Shown one piece after another: positions 38,143-47,278 of a stretch of 64,000 bases of DNA. A program made the position numbers and the translations under genes. Source of the stretch: Pseudomonadota bacterium (GTDB lineage Bacteria > Pseudomonadota > Gammaproteobacteria > Xanthomonadales > Rhodanobacteraceae); the NCBI GenBank assembly GCA_029561145.1, contig JAKQJM010000047.1, positions 1 to 64,000 of the forward strand, written 5' to 3'. The notes below the pieces were generated by a model. That model saw only the letters and a list, made by a program, of their open reading frames with translations. It did no database searches and had not been told where the DNA came from. How positions within the stretch are numbered: the stretch's first letter is position 1; each line of letters starts with the position of its first letter.

Positions 38143-40515
38143 ATGCGAAAGAAACCCAATGGAATGAAGAAGCCCGGTCCGGCGAAAGCGGGGCCAAGGA
38201 AGAACATCAAGTCCAAGCTGCCACCCTGGATGCCCGAGTCTGCCGCGGCACCGCCCAAGGCGGGCAAGCGGAGCAGCGCCGCAACGACAAACCCCGCAGC
38301 GGGTGCCGCGCGCGGCAAGGACAAGGCCCAGCGCTGGCAGGATCCTTTCGCTGGCCGCGAGGCCAAGCGCTACGAGAACCCGATTCCGAGCCGCGAAGCC
38401 ATTCTGGCCCTGCTCGCCGAGCAGGCATCCCTGATGAAGACGGAGACCCTTGCCGCAGCGCTCGGTCTGCGCAGTGGTCAGGACATCGATGCCCTGACCA
38501 AGCGTCTTGCAGCGATGGTGCGCGATGGCCAGTTGCTGCAAAACCGCCGCGGCGGATATGGCGTTGCCGAGAAGCTCGACCTGATTGCCGGCGTCGTCGT
38601 CGCCAATGCGGAAGGCTACGGCTTCCTGAAGCCCGACGAAGGCGGTGAGGACCTCTATCTGTCGCCTGCGCAGATGCGCACCGTCCTGCACGGTGATCGC
38701 GTGCTGGGCAGCGTCGTCGGCGTCGATCGGCGTGGGCGCCGCCAGGGTGCGATCGTCGAGGTGCTTGAACGTCGTTCGTCGCGCCTCGTCGGTCGCGTGG
38801 TCGTCGAAGACGGTCTGACCTTCGTCTCACCCGACGATCGTCGGGTGCACCAGGACATCCTGATCCGCGCCGGCGACGAGCAGGGCGCACGCGCTGGCCA
38901 GATCGTGATCGCCGAGATCAGCGATCCGCCGACCCAGCATCGTGGTCCGATGGGACGCATCCTCGCCGTGCTCGGCGAACGCCTCACGCCATCGATCATT
39001 GTCGAGATGGCGATCGCCAGCCACAACCTGCCGCATGACTGGCCCGCGAAGGTCACTCACCAGGCAGCCGAAGTCGACCCGCAGGTGCTTGAATCCGAGA
39101 TCAAGGGGCGCGTCGATCTGCGTTCGCTGCCGCTGGTGACGATTGACGGCGAGGACGCACGGGATTTCGACGACGCCGTCTATGCCGAGGCAAATGCCCA
39201 TGGGTTCCGCCTGGTCGTTGCGATCGCCGATGTGTCGCACTACGTGCAGATCGGCAGTCCGCTCGATGAGGAGGCCTACCTGCGGTCGACGTCGGTGTAT
39301 TTCCCGGGTTTTGTCGTGCCGATGCTGCCGGAGACGCTTTCCAACGGCATCTGCTCGCTCAATCCGAAGGTCGATCGTTTATGCATGGTCTGCGACATGC
39401 AGATCGACCGGAACGGAGAGGTGACGTCGTCGAGGTTCTACGACGCGGTGATGCGTTCGCACGCACGCCTGACCTATACGAAAGTGTGGGAGGCGGTTGG
39501 CGAAAAGCGGGCCGATGCGTGTGATGAACTCGGCGCCTTGATGCCCCGAATCGAAAGCCTTCACCAGTTGTACAGATTGCTCGCCAAGGCGCGCCAGAAG
39601 CGCGGCTCCATCGATTTCGAAAGTACCGAAGTCAAGTTCCGCCTGGCTGCATCGGGCGAGGTCATCCAGTTGGGGTCCGAACCGCGCAACGACGCCCACA
39701 AGCTGATCGAGGAGTGCATGATCGCGGCAAACGTCGAAGCCGCGAAATTCCTGATGAGGAAGCGCATCCCGGCACCGTATCGCGTGCACGAGCCGCCGCC
39801 CGCATCGAAGTACGAGGATCTGCTCGAGTTCCTGCGCGAGTTCAAGCTGAAAATGCCGCCGGCCGGCGAGGTGGAACCGGCGGATTTTGCGGCGCTGCTG
39901 AAGAAGATCCGCAATCGCCCCGATGTCAGCCTGATCGAATCGGTGCTGCTGCGTTCGCAGAGCATGGCGGTCTACCAGCCCGAGAACACCGGTCATTTCG
40001 GCCTTGCTCTGCAAGCCTATGCGCACTTCACATCGCCGATCCGGCGTTATCCCGATCTGCTCGTGCATCGTGCGATCCGCTATGCGATTGCCGGCGGCAA
40101 ACCTGCCAACTACGAGTATTCGCCGACGCAGATGGGCTCGATGTCCGTGCAATGCTCGCACAACGAGCGCCGCGCCCAGGAAGCCGAGCGCGATGTCGAC
40201 GAGCGTTACAAGTGCGCATGGATGGAGAAGCACGTGGGTAGCGAGTTCGAAGGTGTCGTCTCGGGAGTCACCTCGTTCGGCCTGTTCGTCGAACTGAGCG
40301 AATCGAAGATCAACGGTCTCGTGCATATCACCCAGTTGCCCAACGACTACTATCATTTCGATCCGAAGCGCCATCTCCTGAGTGGCGAGCGTCGTGGCCT
40401 CGAATTCCGCCTTGGTGATCGGGTCCGCATCCAGGTCCTGCGCGCCAGCCTCGAAGACCGCAAGATCGACTTCCGCTTGATTGCCGAGGACCCACGTGGC
40501 GTTCGCGCGAAATGA
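38143..40515 (+). CDS. rnr: Ribonuclease R
   Basis: RNase R is a processive 3'-5' exoribonuclease that degrades structured RNA. From the ATG at 38143, which has AAGGAG upstream, the product is 790 residues. It has a basic N-terminal tail, then a helix-turn-helix-like segment (LAAALGLRSGQDIDALTKRLAAMVRDGQLL) and cold-shock domains. The RNB catalytic domain has the metal site DGEDARDFDDAV at about 335-346. An S1 domain (GVVSGVTSFGLFVELSESKINGLVHI) lies near the end. The usual Lys-rich C-terminal tail is very short; the basic region is at the N-terminus. rlmB follows after a strong stem-loop. Confidence 0.95.
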   Translation: MRKKPNGMKKPGPAKAGPRKNIKSKLPPWMPESAAAPPKAGKRSSAATTNPAAGAARGKDKAQRWQDPFAGREAKRYENPIPSREAILALLAEQASLMKTETLAAALGLRSGQDIDALTKRLAAMVRDGQLLQNRRGGYGVAEKLDLIAGVVVANAEGYGFLKPDEGGEDLYLSPAQMRTVLHGDRVLGSVVGVDRRGRRQGAIVEVLERRSSRLVGRVVVEDGLTFVSPDDRRVHQDILIRAGDEQGARAGQIVIAEISDPPTQHRGPMGRILAVLGERLTPSIIVEMAIASHNLPHDWPAKVTHQAAEVDPQVLESEIKGRVDLRSLPLVTIDGEDARDFDDAVYAEANAHGFRLVVAIADVSHYVQIGSPLDEEAYLRSTSVYFPGFVVPMLPETLSNGICSLNPKVDRLCMVCDMQIDRNGEVTSSRFYDAVMRSHARLTYTKVWEAVGEKRADACDELGALMPRIESLHQLYRLLAKARQKRGSIDFESTEVKFRLAASGEVIQLGSEPRNDAHKLIEECMIAANVEAAKFLMRKRIPAPYRVHEPPPASKYEDLLEFLREFKLKMPPAGEVEPADFAALLKKIRNRPDVSLIESVLLRSQSMAVYQPENTGHFGLALQAYAHFTSPIRRYPDLLVHRAIRYAIAGGKPANYEYSPTQMGSMSVQCSHNERRAQEAERDVDERYKCAWMEKHVGSEFEGVVSGVTSFGLFVELSESKINGLVHITQLPNDYYHFDPKRHLLSGERRGLEFRLGDRVRIQVLRASLEDRKIDFRLIAEDPRGVRAK

Positions 40516-40574
40516 GCACTCGGGTTTCTGATGCGTGAGCCACCGGCGATCGACATCCCGGCCGATCATCGTTG

Positions 40575-40625
40575 AGCGCCGCGCACCGGACCTCGCCGGC
40601 CCATGCGGTGGGTCGCGGCGCTTTT
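40575..40625 (+). terminator. Long-stem terminator between rnr and rlmB
   Basis: AGCGCCGCG (40575-40583) pairs perfectly with CGCGGCGCT (40614-40622). Inside it, CACCG and CGGTG can pair, and a TTTT run (40622-40625) follows. It sits 60 bases after rnr and would uncouple rlmB from it at least partly. Confidence 0.65.
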
Positions 40626-40677
40626 CGATTCCATTCCAGCAGTCCACACTGAGCGTTCTGAATTCCAATGAAATCCC

Positions 40678-41418
40678 ATGAGCACTGAACTCCTGATCGG
40701 CATCCATTCTGTCGAAGCGGCGTTGAACTACGACGCGGCAAACATTGCTGAACTGTATGTAGAGTCCGGACAACAGAATCCCCGCGTGCGCGATCTGGCC
40801 GAACGCGCGCGCGACATGGGCATCAAGCCGCATGCCCGGGACAAGGCCGACCTCGATCGAATGACTGGCGGTGGCCGTCATCAAGGCATCGCGGCGATGT
40901 ACAAGACGCCCCCAGCGCGCAGTGAAAGCGAATTGCCCGCATTGATCGAGGCGGCAGGTCAGGAGGCACTTTTCCTCATCCTCGACGGCGTCACCGATCC
41001 GCACAATCTGGGCGCTTGCCTGCGCAGTGCCGAAGCGGCAGGCGTCACCGCGGTGATCGTCCCGAAAGACAAGGCGGCGGGCATCACGCCGACGGTCAGG
41101 AGGGCATCCGCTGGCGCAGCGGACCGTGTTCCATTCTTCGCGGCGACCAATCTCTCGCGCTGCCTGAGGATGCTCAGGGACGCGGGAGTCTGGCTCACGG
41201 GCTTTGCCGGGGATGGCCCGCAGTCGCTTTACGCGAGCGATTTCAAGGGGCCGGTCGGCATCGTCATCGGCGGTGAAGGCGAGGGCATGCGCCGCCTGAC
41301 GCGCGAGGCCTGCGATTTCGTCGCCAGCATCCCGATGCGAGGCAGTGTCGAAAGCCTCAATGTTTCGGTTGCCACGGGTGTTGTATTGTTCGAGGTACTT
41401 CGCCAGCGCTCAACCTGA
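40678..41418 (+). CDS. rlmB: 23S rRNA (guanosine-2251-2'-O)-methyltransferase RlmB
   Basis: RlmB is a SPOUT (TrmH family) methylase acting on G2251 of 23S rRNA. The 246-residue product starts with GIHSVEAAL. It has LILDGVTDPHNLGACLRSAEAAGV, IGGEGEGMRRLTREACD and the knot motif IPMRGSVESLNVSVATGVVLFE. There is no strong ribosome-binding site before the ATG. The rnr-rlmB neighbourhood is conserved. Confidence 0.95.
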   Translation: MSTELLIGIHSVEAALNYDAANIAELYVESGQQNPRVRDLAERARDMGIKPHARDKADLDRMTGGGRHQGIAAMYKTPPARSESELPALIEAAGQEALFLILDGVTDPHNLGACLRSAEAAGVTAVIVPKDKAAGITPTVRRASAGAADRVPFFAATNLSRCLRMLRDAGVWLTGFAGDGPQSLYASDFKGPVGIVIGGEGEGMRRLTREACDFVASIPMRGSVESLNVSVATGVVLFEVLRQRST

Positions 41419-41428
41419 GCAACGCCAC

Positions 41429-42505
41429 ATGCGCCTGCCTGGACTGGATCTGTTGCGCATCATCGCCGGACTGGCGTTGATGGTTTGTCACGCCGGATTC
41501 TGGCTCGGCCCATTCGGCATCCCCGATGCGTTCTGGATGTTCCTCGGCCAGGTCAATGTCGAATTGTTCCTTGTCGCGATGGGGTTTCTGGTCGCACAGG
41601 ACGTGCTGACGGCTGAGCATCAGATCGGCATCGCGCGTCATTGGGCCCGATCCGCATTCCGGCTGTGGCCGCTCTACCTCATTCTTCTCGCCGTCAACCT
41701 TGTGCTTGTGTCGGCGGACGATGTGCGGCCTGACTGGCTCGCGTATCCCTTCCTGGCCCAGAACCTCGCGTGGCCACATCCGCCCTTTTTCGGCGAAGCC
41801 TGGATCGTGGCCGCTGCCGCGATGGTCCTGCTGGCAGCGCCGGTGTTGTGTCGAGTGCTGCGGCCGCGCGGGTTTCGGGCCGGAATCGCCGTGTTGATCG
41901 GGCTGCTGCTGATGTCGACGGTGCTGCGCGCACTGCTCGTGTCGACGGGCGACCCGGTGTTCGATGTCGGCGTGCGCAAGATCCTGATTGCCCGCCTCGA
42001 CCTGCCGTTGTATGCCGTCCTTTCCGCCTGGTTATGGGTGCACCGCTACGCGGCGATCATTCGCTGGCGCGGTGCCCTGGCGATGCTGGGCGGATCGCTC
42101 CTCGCCGCAAGCGCATGGATCCATCTCCACGTGGACCTCGATCATTCATCGGCAGCGAGGAATTTTCTGCTCCCGATGAGCGATTGCGCCTGGCTCCTGC
42201 TCCTGCCGTGGGTCTGTTCCTGGCAGATGCCGGATCGACTTTGCGCGCTGGTGCGCGGCCTTGCCGGCAGCGCCTACGCCGGATTGCTCACGCATGTCAC
42301 GGTTTTACGCATCGGTGCCCTCGCCGGGCTGTCATTGGTCGCGCGGAGCCCGTCACAGGGTGTCGCGATGCTCCTGTCGTTCGTCTTGCTGGCCAGCGGA
42401 GTCGCCATCCTCGTCCACCGACTCGTTGACCGCCCCTTGCTCGTCCTGCGCGAGCGCTGGTGGCCGATCGCGCCGGAACATGCGGTACCAGTCACGAAAC
42501 GGTGA
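41429..42505 (+). CDS. Acyltransferase-3 family membrane protein
   Basis: The 358-residue integral membrane protein has about ten hydrophobic segments. Its start, MRLPGLDLLRIIAGLALMVCHAGFW, contains the Arg and His typical of acyltransferase-3 (OafA/NolL-like) proteins, which O-acylate surface sugars. The substrate is unknown. It starts 10 bases after rlmB. Its last 51 codons overlap the end of the convergent sterol-desaturase-like gene. Ten or so extra codons upstream are possible in frame but overlap rlmB. Confidence 0.78.
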   Translation: MRLPGLDLLRIIAGLALMVCHAGFWLGPFGIPDAFWMFLGQVNVELFLVAMGFLVAQDVLTAEHQIGIARHWARSAFRLWPLYLILLAVNLVLVSADDVRPDWLAYPFLAQNLAWPHPPFFGEAWIVAAAAMVLLAAPVLCRVLRPRGFRAGIAVLIGLLLMSTVLRALLVSTGDPVFDVGVRKILIARLDLPLYAVLSAWLWVHRYAAIIRWRGALAMLGGSLLAASAWIHLHVDLDHSSAARNFLLPMSDCAWLLLLPWVCSWQMPDRLCALVRGLAGSAYAGLLTHVTVLRIGALAGLSLVARSPSQGVAMLLSFVLLASGVAILVHRLVDRPLLVLRERWWPIAPEHAVPVTKR

Positions 42506-43279
42506 CAGTATCGCCAGCAACGAACTGTTGAGCGACTCCCCCGAATGCAGGCCAGTCGCCGGATATTCGTCCCGGCCGGGCTTGGCATAGGTCCCGAACA
42601 GGATGTCGAAGATCGGGAAGAACGCAGCGAAATTCCGGTCGGTGTGCTGCGGTTCGATCGAATGATGCAAGCGATGCCACTGCGGGCCTGCGATGAGCGG
42701 CGTCATCTGGCCCAGCGGCAGGCGCACATTGAGGTGCACGAAATAGCCGAACAGGTTCGCTGCCATGGCCAGCCAGCCGATGGTCACCGGCTTCTGATCA
42801 AACAACAGACCCATCGGCAACAGGATGACCCAGGCTCGAATCGGATCTTCAAGCCAGTGATGACGCAGCGTCGTCGTCACATTCACCGAGCGCTCGGAAT
42901 GATGCAGCTTGTGCTGTGGCCAGGCGAAGGCCAGGGTGTGCTGACCGCGATGAAACCAGTAGTAGAAAAAATCGTGGATGAAGAAGAACACGAGCGTCTG
43001 GAGGATCTGCCAGCCCGTGGCATCCGGAAACGCGATCGGGATGTGCAGTCCGTAACGCTGGACGATCGGCTGCATCAGGCCCATGACAGCAGGCATCAGC
43101 AGCGTGTTGAACGGGATCAGGAACGCGATGTAGCCGATATTGAAGGCTATGTTTGCGCGTGGCTGTCCGCGCTCGGCAGGGCGTAGAGCCTCGAGGATCA
43201 GCCCTGCCAAAAGGATGACGCCGATCATCTTCGCGTACACCCAGGACTGGGTGAGTGCGTTATGGAGCCATTGCATCAT
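42353..43279 (-). CDS. Sterol desaturase/fatty acid hydroxylase family membrane protein
   Basis: The 308-residue protein has hydrophobic segments at about 15-30, 45-75 and 85-110. It carries the di-iron histidine motifs HDFFYYWFHRGQH, HKLHHS and, later, QWHRLHHS, as in the fatty acid hydroxylase superfamily. The enzyme would hydroxylate or desaturate a lipid in the inner membrane; the substrate is unknown. The start is one of two consecutive ATGs (43277-43279 or 43274-43276). The last 50 or so codons, a hydrophilic acidic tail, run antisense through the 3' end of the acyltransferase gene, so the natural stop may reflect a recently lengthened tail. Confidence 0.85.
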   Translation of the reverse strand: MMQWLHNALTQSWVYAKMIGVILLAGLILEALRPAERGQPRANIAFNIGYIAFLIPFNTLLMPAVMGLMQPIVQRYGLHIPIAFPDATGWQILQTLVFFFIHDFFYYWFHRGQHTLAFAWPQHKLHHSERSVNVTTTLRHHWLEDPIRAWVILLPMGLLFDQKPVTIGWLAMAANLFGYFVHLNVRLPLGQMTPLIAGPQWHRLHHSIEPQHTDRNFAAFFPIFDILFGTYAKPGRDEYPATGLHSGESLNSSLLAILSPFRDWYRMFRRDRPPALAQDEQGAVNESVDEDGDSAGQQDERQEHRDTL

Positions 43280-43467
43280 TGAACGATTCTTCTGCTGAGG
43301 ACTTGCCGGTAGCCAGTCGGTGGCATGACCTGGCAACCGGGATGCCCATGATGACGGCATTCCGCGTTCGCTCCAACCGCTGGTTTCGGGCGTCGGCCAC
43401 GAGGTTTTTTCGGCAAATTGTGCAGGTTCATCGTTTTGCAGTCGTTGCGGACTTGATTGCGATGGCC

Positions 43468-43496
43468 CTGACAGGACAGACTCGTTACCGTACACG
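43468..43496 (+). promoter_or_regulatory. Candidate sigma70 promoter of the GacA-like regulator
   Basis: CTGACA (43468-43473) and TACACG (43491-43496) are 17 bases apart, ending about 18 bases before the ATG at 43514. The -35 is good and the -10 weak. Confidence 0.35.
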
Positions 43497-43513
43497 CCAA
43501 AGGGGAATAGGGA

Positions 43514-44161
43514 ATGATCCGCATCGTCCTCATCGACGACCATGAGCTTGTTCGTACCGGTTTCCGGCTGATCCTGGAGCAGCAGGCGGATATCGAAGTG
43601 GTCGGTGAAGCCCCGGACGGCGAGCAGGGATTGGCACTGCTGCGGAAGCTGAAGCCGGATCTTGCCCTGGTCGACGTGCACATGCCCGGTGTCAGCGGCA
43701 TCGAAGTGACCGAGCGTGTGCGCAAACTCAAGCTGAATACCCGCGTCGTCATCGTCACGATGATCAGTGAAGCGCCTTTTCCACGTCGCCTGATTGAAGC
43801 AGGTGCCAGCGGATACATCACGAAATCCTGTCCGGCGCCGGAACTGCTGCGCGCGGTACGCCAGGTCGCTGACGGTCGACGCTACCTGGCACCGGGCATC
43901 GCCGAAGCGATGGCTCTCGGTGCGATCGACGGTTCAGGTCAATCCCCATTCGAGGAGTTGTCCTCTCGCGAACTCGAGGTCGCCCTGATGCTGGCACGCG
44001 GCCAGCCGATGCCGGTCATCGCCGAGTTGCTGAACCTGAGCAGCAAGACCGTGGCGACCTACAAGTACCGGCTGTTCGAAAAACTGAATATCGACAATTC
44101 TGTAACTCTCGCCCATCTGGCCGGCTTGCATGGCCTGCTTGACGCCCAAGGCGCGCGCTGA
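43514..44161 (+). CDS. LuxR/FixJ-type response regulator, UvrY/GacA-like
   Basis: The 215-residue protein has a receiver domain (IRIVLIDDHELVRTGFRLIL, acidic D8/D9, phosphoacceptor D54 in LVDVHMPG, Lys near 103). The C-terminal LuxR-type helix-turn-helix is LSSRELEVALMLARGQPMPVIAELLNLSSKTVATYKYRLFEKL. This is the sequence pattern of GacA/UvrY/SirA, which with a BarA-type kinase controls CsrA-titrating small RNAs. No kinase gene is adjacent. The GGGGAATAGGGA leader gives a good ribosome site. Confidence 0.85.
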   Translation: MIRIVLIDDHELVRTGFRLILEQQADIEVVGEAPDGEQGLALLRKLKPDLALVDVHMPGVSGIEVTERVRKLKLNTRVVIVTMISEAPFPRRLIEAGASGYITKSCPAPELLRAVRQVADGRRYLAPGIAEAMALGAIDGSGQSPFEELSSRELEVALMLARGQPMPVIAELLNLSSKTVATYKYRLFEKLNIDNSVTLAHLAGLHGLLDAQGAR

Positions 44162-44184
44162 AGCGCTGACCGACGTCGAGCCTG

Positions 44185-44208
44185 CGTGTGCGGGGTGTCC
44201 CGCACACG
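44185..44208. terminator. Hairpin between the response regulator and rne
   Basis: CGTGTGCGGG and CCCGCACACG form a perfect 10-bp stem with a GTGT loop in the 67-base convergent gap. There is no T-run, so it may act as a bidirectional, weaker terminator or an mRNA-stabilising 3' hairpin. Confidence 0.5.
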
Positions 44209-44228
44209 TCGACTCATCGAGCCCGCAT

Positions 44229-46883
44229 TCAGGGTTCTTCGGCAGTCGGGGTTGCGTCCGATGACCGCGGCTTGGCGGATTCGGCATCCCGCGCGAGGGA
44301 TTTGGCGACTTCGGCCGCTACCTGTGGATGCATTGTGAGAATGGGCGAGGGGCGGGTGATCGGCAATTCCGATTTGGGTGCAGCAGGACGCACGGGTACC
44401 GAAAACAGATCCTGCACGGGCGTTGTCGCCTGAGCACGCCCCGGAGCCGGGCTCTCGGCCGGAGCCGAAGTCTGCGTCGGAGCCGAGGTCTGGGCCGGAG
44501 CCGAGGTCTGGGCCGGAGCCTGGGCCGGAACTACCTGACGTTGCGCGGAAGCCTCAGGGGCGTCCTTGCTGACCGGAGCTGCATGTCGCGGCTTGTCACG
44601 CGTCTCGCTGCGGTCCGCGTCTTCGTCGTCGAATGAATCGTGGGCGACGGAAGCAGCAGCCACGCCCGAGGTCACGCCATTCTCGTTGTCGGTTTCGCCT
44701 TCACCTTCACCCTTGCGACGGCGACGTCCACCCCGGCGGCCGCGACGACGCTTGGTGCTGGAGGTGGATGCATCCGCGGCCTGCTCGGACAAATCCTTTC
44801 CTGCGATCTGTTCGGCGGTCGTGACCGGCAACAGCTTCTTTTCCTCGGCGATCGACTCGCTGCTCGACGCCACTCCCTGTTCTGGCTTGCCTGAGGGCTT
44901 GCCACGATTGGCCTGGGCCGGGCCGGCGGCCGGAGTCTGCGGCTTGCGTGCTTCACGAGGTGGGCGTGGCTGATCCTGGCGCTGCGACTTCTGTTGTTGC
45001 GGTTTGCGCCCGTCACGGTTGTCGGTGCGGCTGGCGTCCTTGCGTGGCGCATCGCTGCGTCCACCCCGCGACTGCTGCTGCGGGCGCGCACCGTTTCGCT
45101 GGTCGCGGGAGTCGCGTTGCTCGCGACGCCCGGCGTTGTTGCCGCGCGGCGCCGCAATGGACTGCGCTGGAACTGTCGCCTTGCTGCTGCCAAACAGACC
45201 ACCCAGCCAGGCAAGGAATCCGCCCTTGGCGGCGGCGACCGGTTCCACCATCGGTTCAACCGGGACTTCGGTCTTGAGCGGCGCGGGACTGGCCGGGATG
45301 ACCCGACTGACGGCGGGTTGTTCGGGCGCGTCCTCGGCCTGTGCCAACTGCGGCAGCGGCACGATCTCGACCGGTGTCACGCGCTGGTAGCTGGGCTTTG
45401 CGTCGTCGCTGATGTCGGCCGAACGGATGCGCTCGATATGCAGATGCGGCGTCTCGAGCTTGTCGTCGGCGACGACGATGACCTGGACTTCCTGGCGCAC
45501 TTCGATTTCGCTGAGCTGGCGCCGCTTTTCATTGACGAGGAAGTTGGCGACATCGGGCGGCGCCTGGACGAGAACCTGTCCGGTGTTTTCCTTCATCGCG
45601 TGTTCTTCGACCAGGCGCAGGGCCGACAACGACAACGATTCGACGCTGCGGATGCGGCCATGACCGTCACAGCGCGGACAGACGATCTGGGTGGCCTCGC
45701 CGAGCGACGGGCGCAGGCGCTGCCGCGAAAGCTCGAGCAGGCCGAAGCGCGAGATACGACCGATCTGCACGCGGGCGCGGTCGACCTTCATCGCATCCTT
45801 GAGGCGGTCTTCGACTTCGCGTTGATGGCGGGGGCTGTCCATGTCGATGAAGTCGATCACGATCAGGCCGCCAGCATCGCGGATGCGCAACTGCCGCGCG
45901 ATTTCCGATGCGGCTTCGAGGTTGGTGTTGAACGCGGTTTCCTCGATATCGCTGCCCTTGGTCGCCTTTGACGAGTTGATGTCGATGGCGGTCAGCGCTT
46001 CGGTCTGGTCGATGACGATCGAACCGCCAGCCGGCAGTCGCACGGTGCGCTCGAAGGCGTTCTCGATCTGCGTTTCGATCTGGAAGCGCGAGAACAGCGG
46101 TACCGTGTCCTGATAGAGCTTGAGCTTGCGCAGATTGTTCGGCATGACCTGCTGCACGAACTCGCGCGCATCGTTGTAGAGCTCCTCATGATCAATGAGG
46201 ATCTCGCCGATGTCGTTGCGCAGATAGTCGCGCAGCGCGCGGATGATGAGCTTGGATTCCTGGTAAATCAGGAACGGAGCCGGGCGCGAGGTCGCTGCCT
46301 CGGCGATCGCCTTCCACAACTGCAGCAGGTAGTCGAGATCCCATTGCAGTTCCTCGGCCTCGCGACCCATGCCGGCGGTGCGGATGATCAGGCCCATTTC
46401 GTCGGGCAACTGCAATTCATCCATCGCATCCTTGAGATTCTGCCGATCCTCGCCTTCGATGCGACGCGAAACGCCGCCGGCTCGAGGATTGTTCGGCATC
46501 AGCACCAGGTAGCGACCGGCCAGGCTGATGAAGGTGGTCAGGGCTGCGCCCTTGTTGCCGCGTTCCTCCTTGTCGACCTGGACCACGATGGTCTGGCCTT
46601 CCTTGAGGAGCTCGCGAATGCCTGCCTTGTTGGAATCCACGCCCGCGGCAAAATACTGCTTGGAGACTTCCTTCATCGGCAGGAAGCCGTGGCGCTCGCC
46701 ACCGTACTCGACGAAACAGGCTTCCAGCGAGGGCTCGACCCGGGTGATGCGGCCGAGATAGATGTTCGATTTCTTCTGTTCGCGGGAGGGGATCTCGACA
46801 TCGAGATCAAACAGGGTCTGGCCATCAACGATAGCCACGCGCAACTCTTCACGCTGAGTTGCGTTGATCAACATACGCTTCAT
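44229..46883 (-). CDS. rne: Ribonuclease E
   Basis: RNase E is the endonuclease that scaffolds the RNA degradosome. The 884-residue product starts [21 protein letters not shown]. It has the S1 domain (about 37-125), the catalytic region with D303/D346-type residues in AIDINSSKA and VIDFIDM, and the zinc-link CPRCDGHGR near 405. The C-terminal half (about 520-884) is Arg/Gln/Pro/Ala-rich and disordered, with the block [11 protein letters not shown] and an Ala-Pro repeat. The ATG at 46881-46883 is the conserved start; the open frame upstream is leader. A leader of about 360 bases precedes it. Confidence 0.96.
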   Translation of the reverse strand: MKRMLINATQREELRVAIVDGQTLFDLDVEIPSREQKKSNIYLGRITRVEPSLEACFVEYGGERHGFLPMKEVSKQYFAAGVDSNKAGIRELLKEGQTIVVQVDKEERGNKGAALTTFISLAGRYLVLMPNNPRAGGVSRRIEGEDRQNLKDAMDELQLPDEMGLIIRTAGMGREAEELQWDLDYLLQLWKAIAEAATSRPAPFLIYQESKLIIRALRDYLRNDIGEILIDHEELYNDAREFVQQVMPNNLRKLKLYQDTVPLFSRFQIETQIENAFERTVRLPAGGSIVIDQTEALTAIDINSSKATKGSDIEETAFNTNLEAASEIARQLRIRDAGGLIVIDFIDMDSPRHQREVEDRLKDAMKVDRARVQIGRISRFGLLELSRQRLRPSLGEATQIVCPRCDGHGRIRSVESLSLSALRLVEEHAMKENTGQVLVQAPPDVANFLVNEKRRQLSEIEVRQEVQVIVVADDKLETPHLHIERIRSADISDDAKPSYQRVTPVEIVPLPQLAQAEDAPEQPAVSRVIPASPAPLKTEVPVEPMVEPVAAAKGGFLAWLGGLFGSSKATVPAQSIAAPRGNNAGRREQRDSRDQRNGARPQQQSRGGRSDAPRKDASRTDNRDGRKPQQQKSQRQDQPRPPREARKPQTPAAGPAQANRGKPSGKPEQGVASSSESIAEEKKLLPVTTAEQIAGKDLSEQAADASTSSTKRRRGRRGGRRRRKGEGEGETDNENGVTSGVAAASVAHDSFDDEDADRSETRDKPRHAAPVSKDAPEASAQRQVVPAQAPAQTSAPAQTSAPTQTSAPAESPAPGRAQATTPVQDLFSVPVRPAAPKSELPITRPSPILTMHPQVAAEVAKSLARDAESAKPRSSDATPTAEEP
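44461..44523 (-). repeat. 18-bp tandem repeat inside the rne C-terminus
   Basis: Three and a half copies of an 18-base unit (plus-strand form GGAGCCGAGGTCTGGGCC, with a few differences) encode the hexapeptide Ala-Gln/Glu-Thr-Ser-Ala-Pro in the disordered tail of RNase E. It could vary in copy number between strains. Confidence 0.75.
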
Positions 46884-47277
46884 TGTCGTGTTTCCTTGCA
46901 GGCGCTCGAACCGCTGCCGCGCGTTGCGCGCTACCCGAAGGCTTCGCGCCGCGCGATCCGCTTGGACCGGAATGCCGGCCGCGGGATCGCCTGTATTTGT
47001 CAAAAAGCCGACGCTTTCCGGGCGTCAGCGCTCATTTGGTGCATGCGAGTCCGGCGACCCTTTGCCACCGCGAAGGCGGCAAGCAATCTCCGATTCGAAC
47101 CGTTACGATGTCCGGGCTTGTTTACCTGCATACCCCTCAACTTGAGATCGGGCACCAGGGCGCAGACAGGCATGACGGACGAATGCGCCTATGTATTGCC
47201 TCGGATTTCCCGGGATCGGGGTCCGATGGCGGCGCGATACGCCCGCGGAGTGTAGCAGTCGAATCCGGATTTTTTCA
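46884..47277. other. Divergent intergenic region: rne leader and rluC upstream region
   Basis: This 394-base gap between rne and rluC holds no supported gene. A candidate rne promoter abuts the rluC start, so almost the entire gap would be the rne 5' untranslated leader. In E. coli the rne leader is of similar length and mediates autoregulation. Several GC-rich inverted stretches occur, but no fold can be assigned with confidence. Confidence 0.55.
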
Positions 47278-47278
47278 A
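47249..47278 (-). promoter_or_regulatory. Candidate rne promoter, overlapping the rluC start
   Basis: On the minus strand TTGAAA (47273-47278) and TACACT (47249-47254) are 18 bases apart. A start point near 47242 gives a leader of about 358 bases before rne. Confidence 0.5.
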
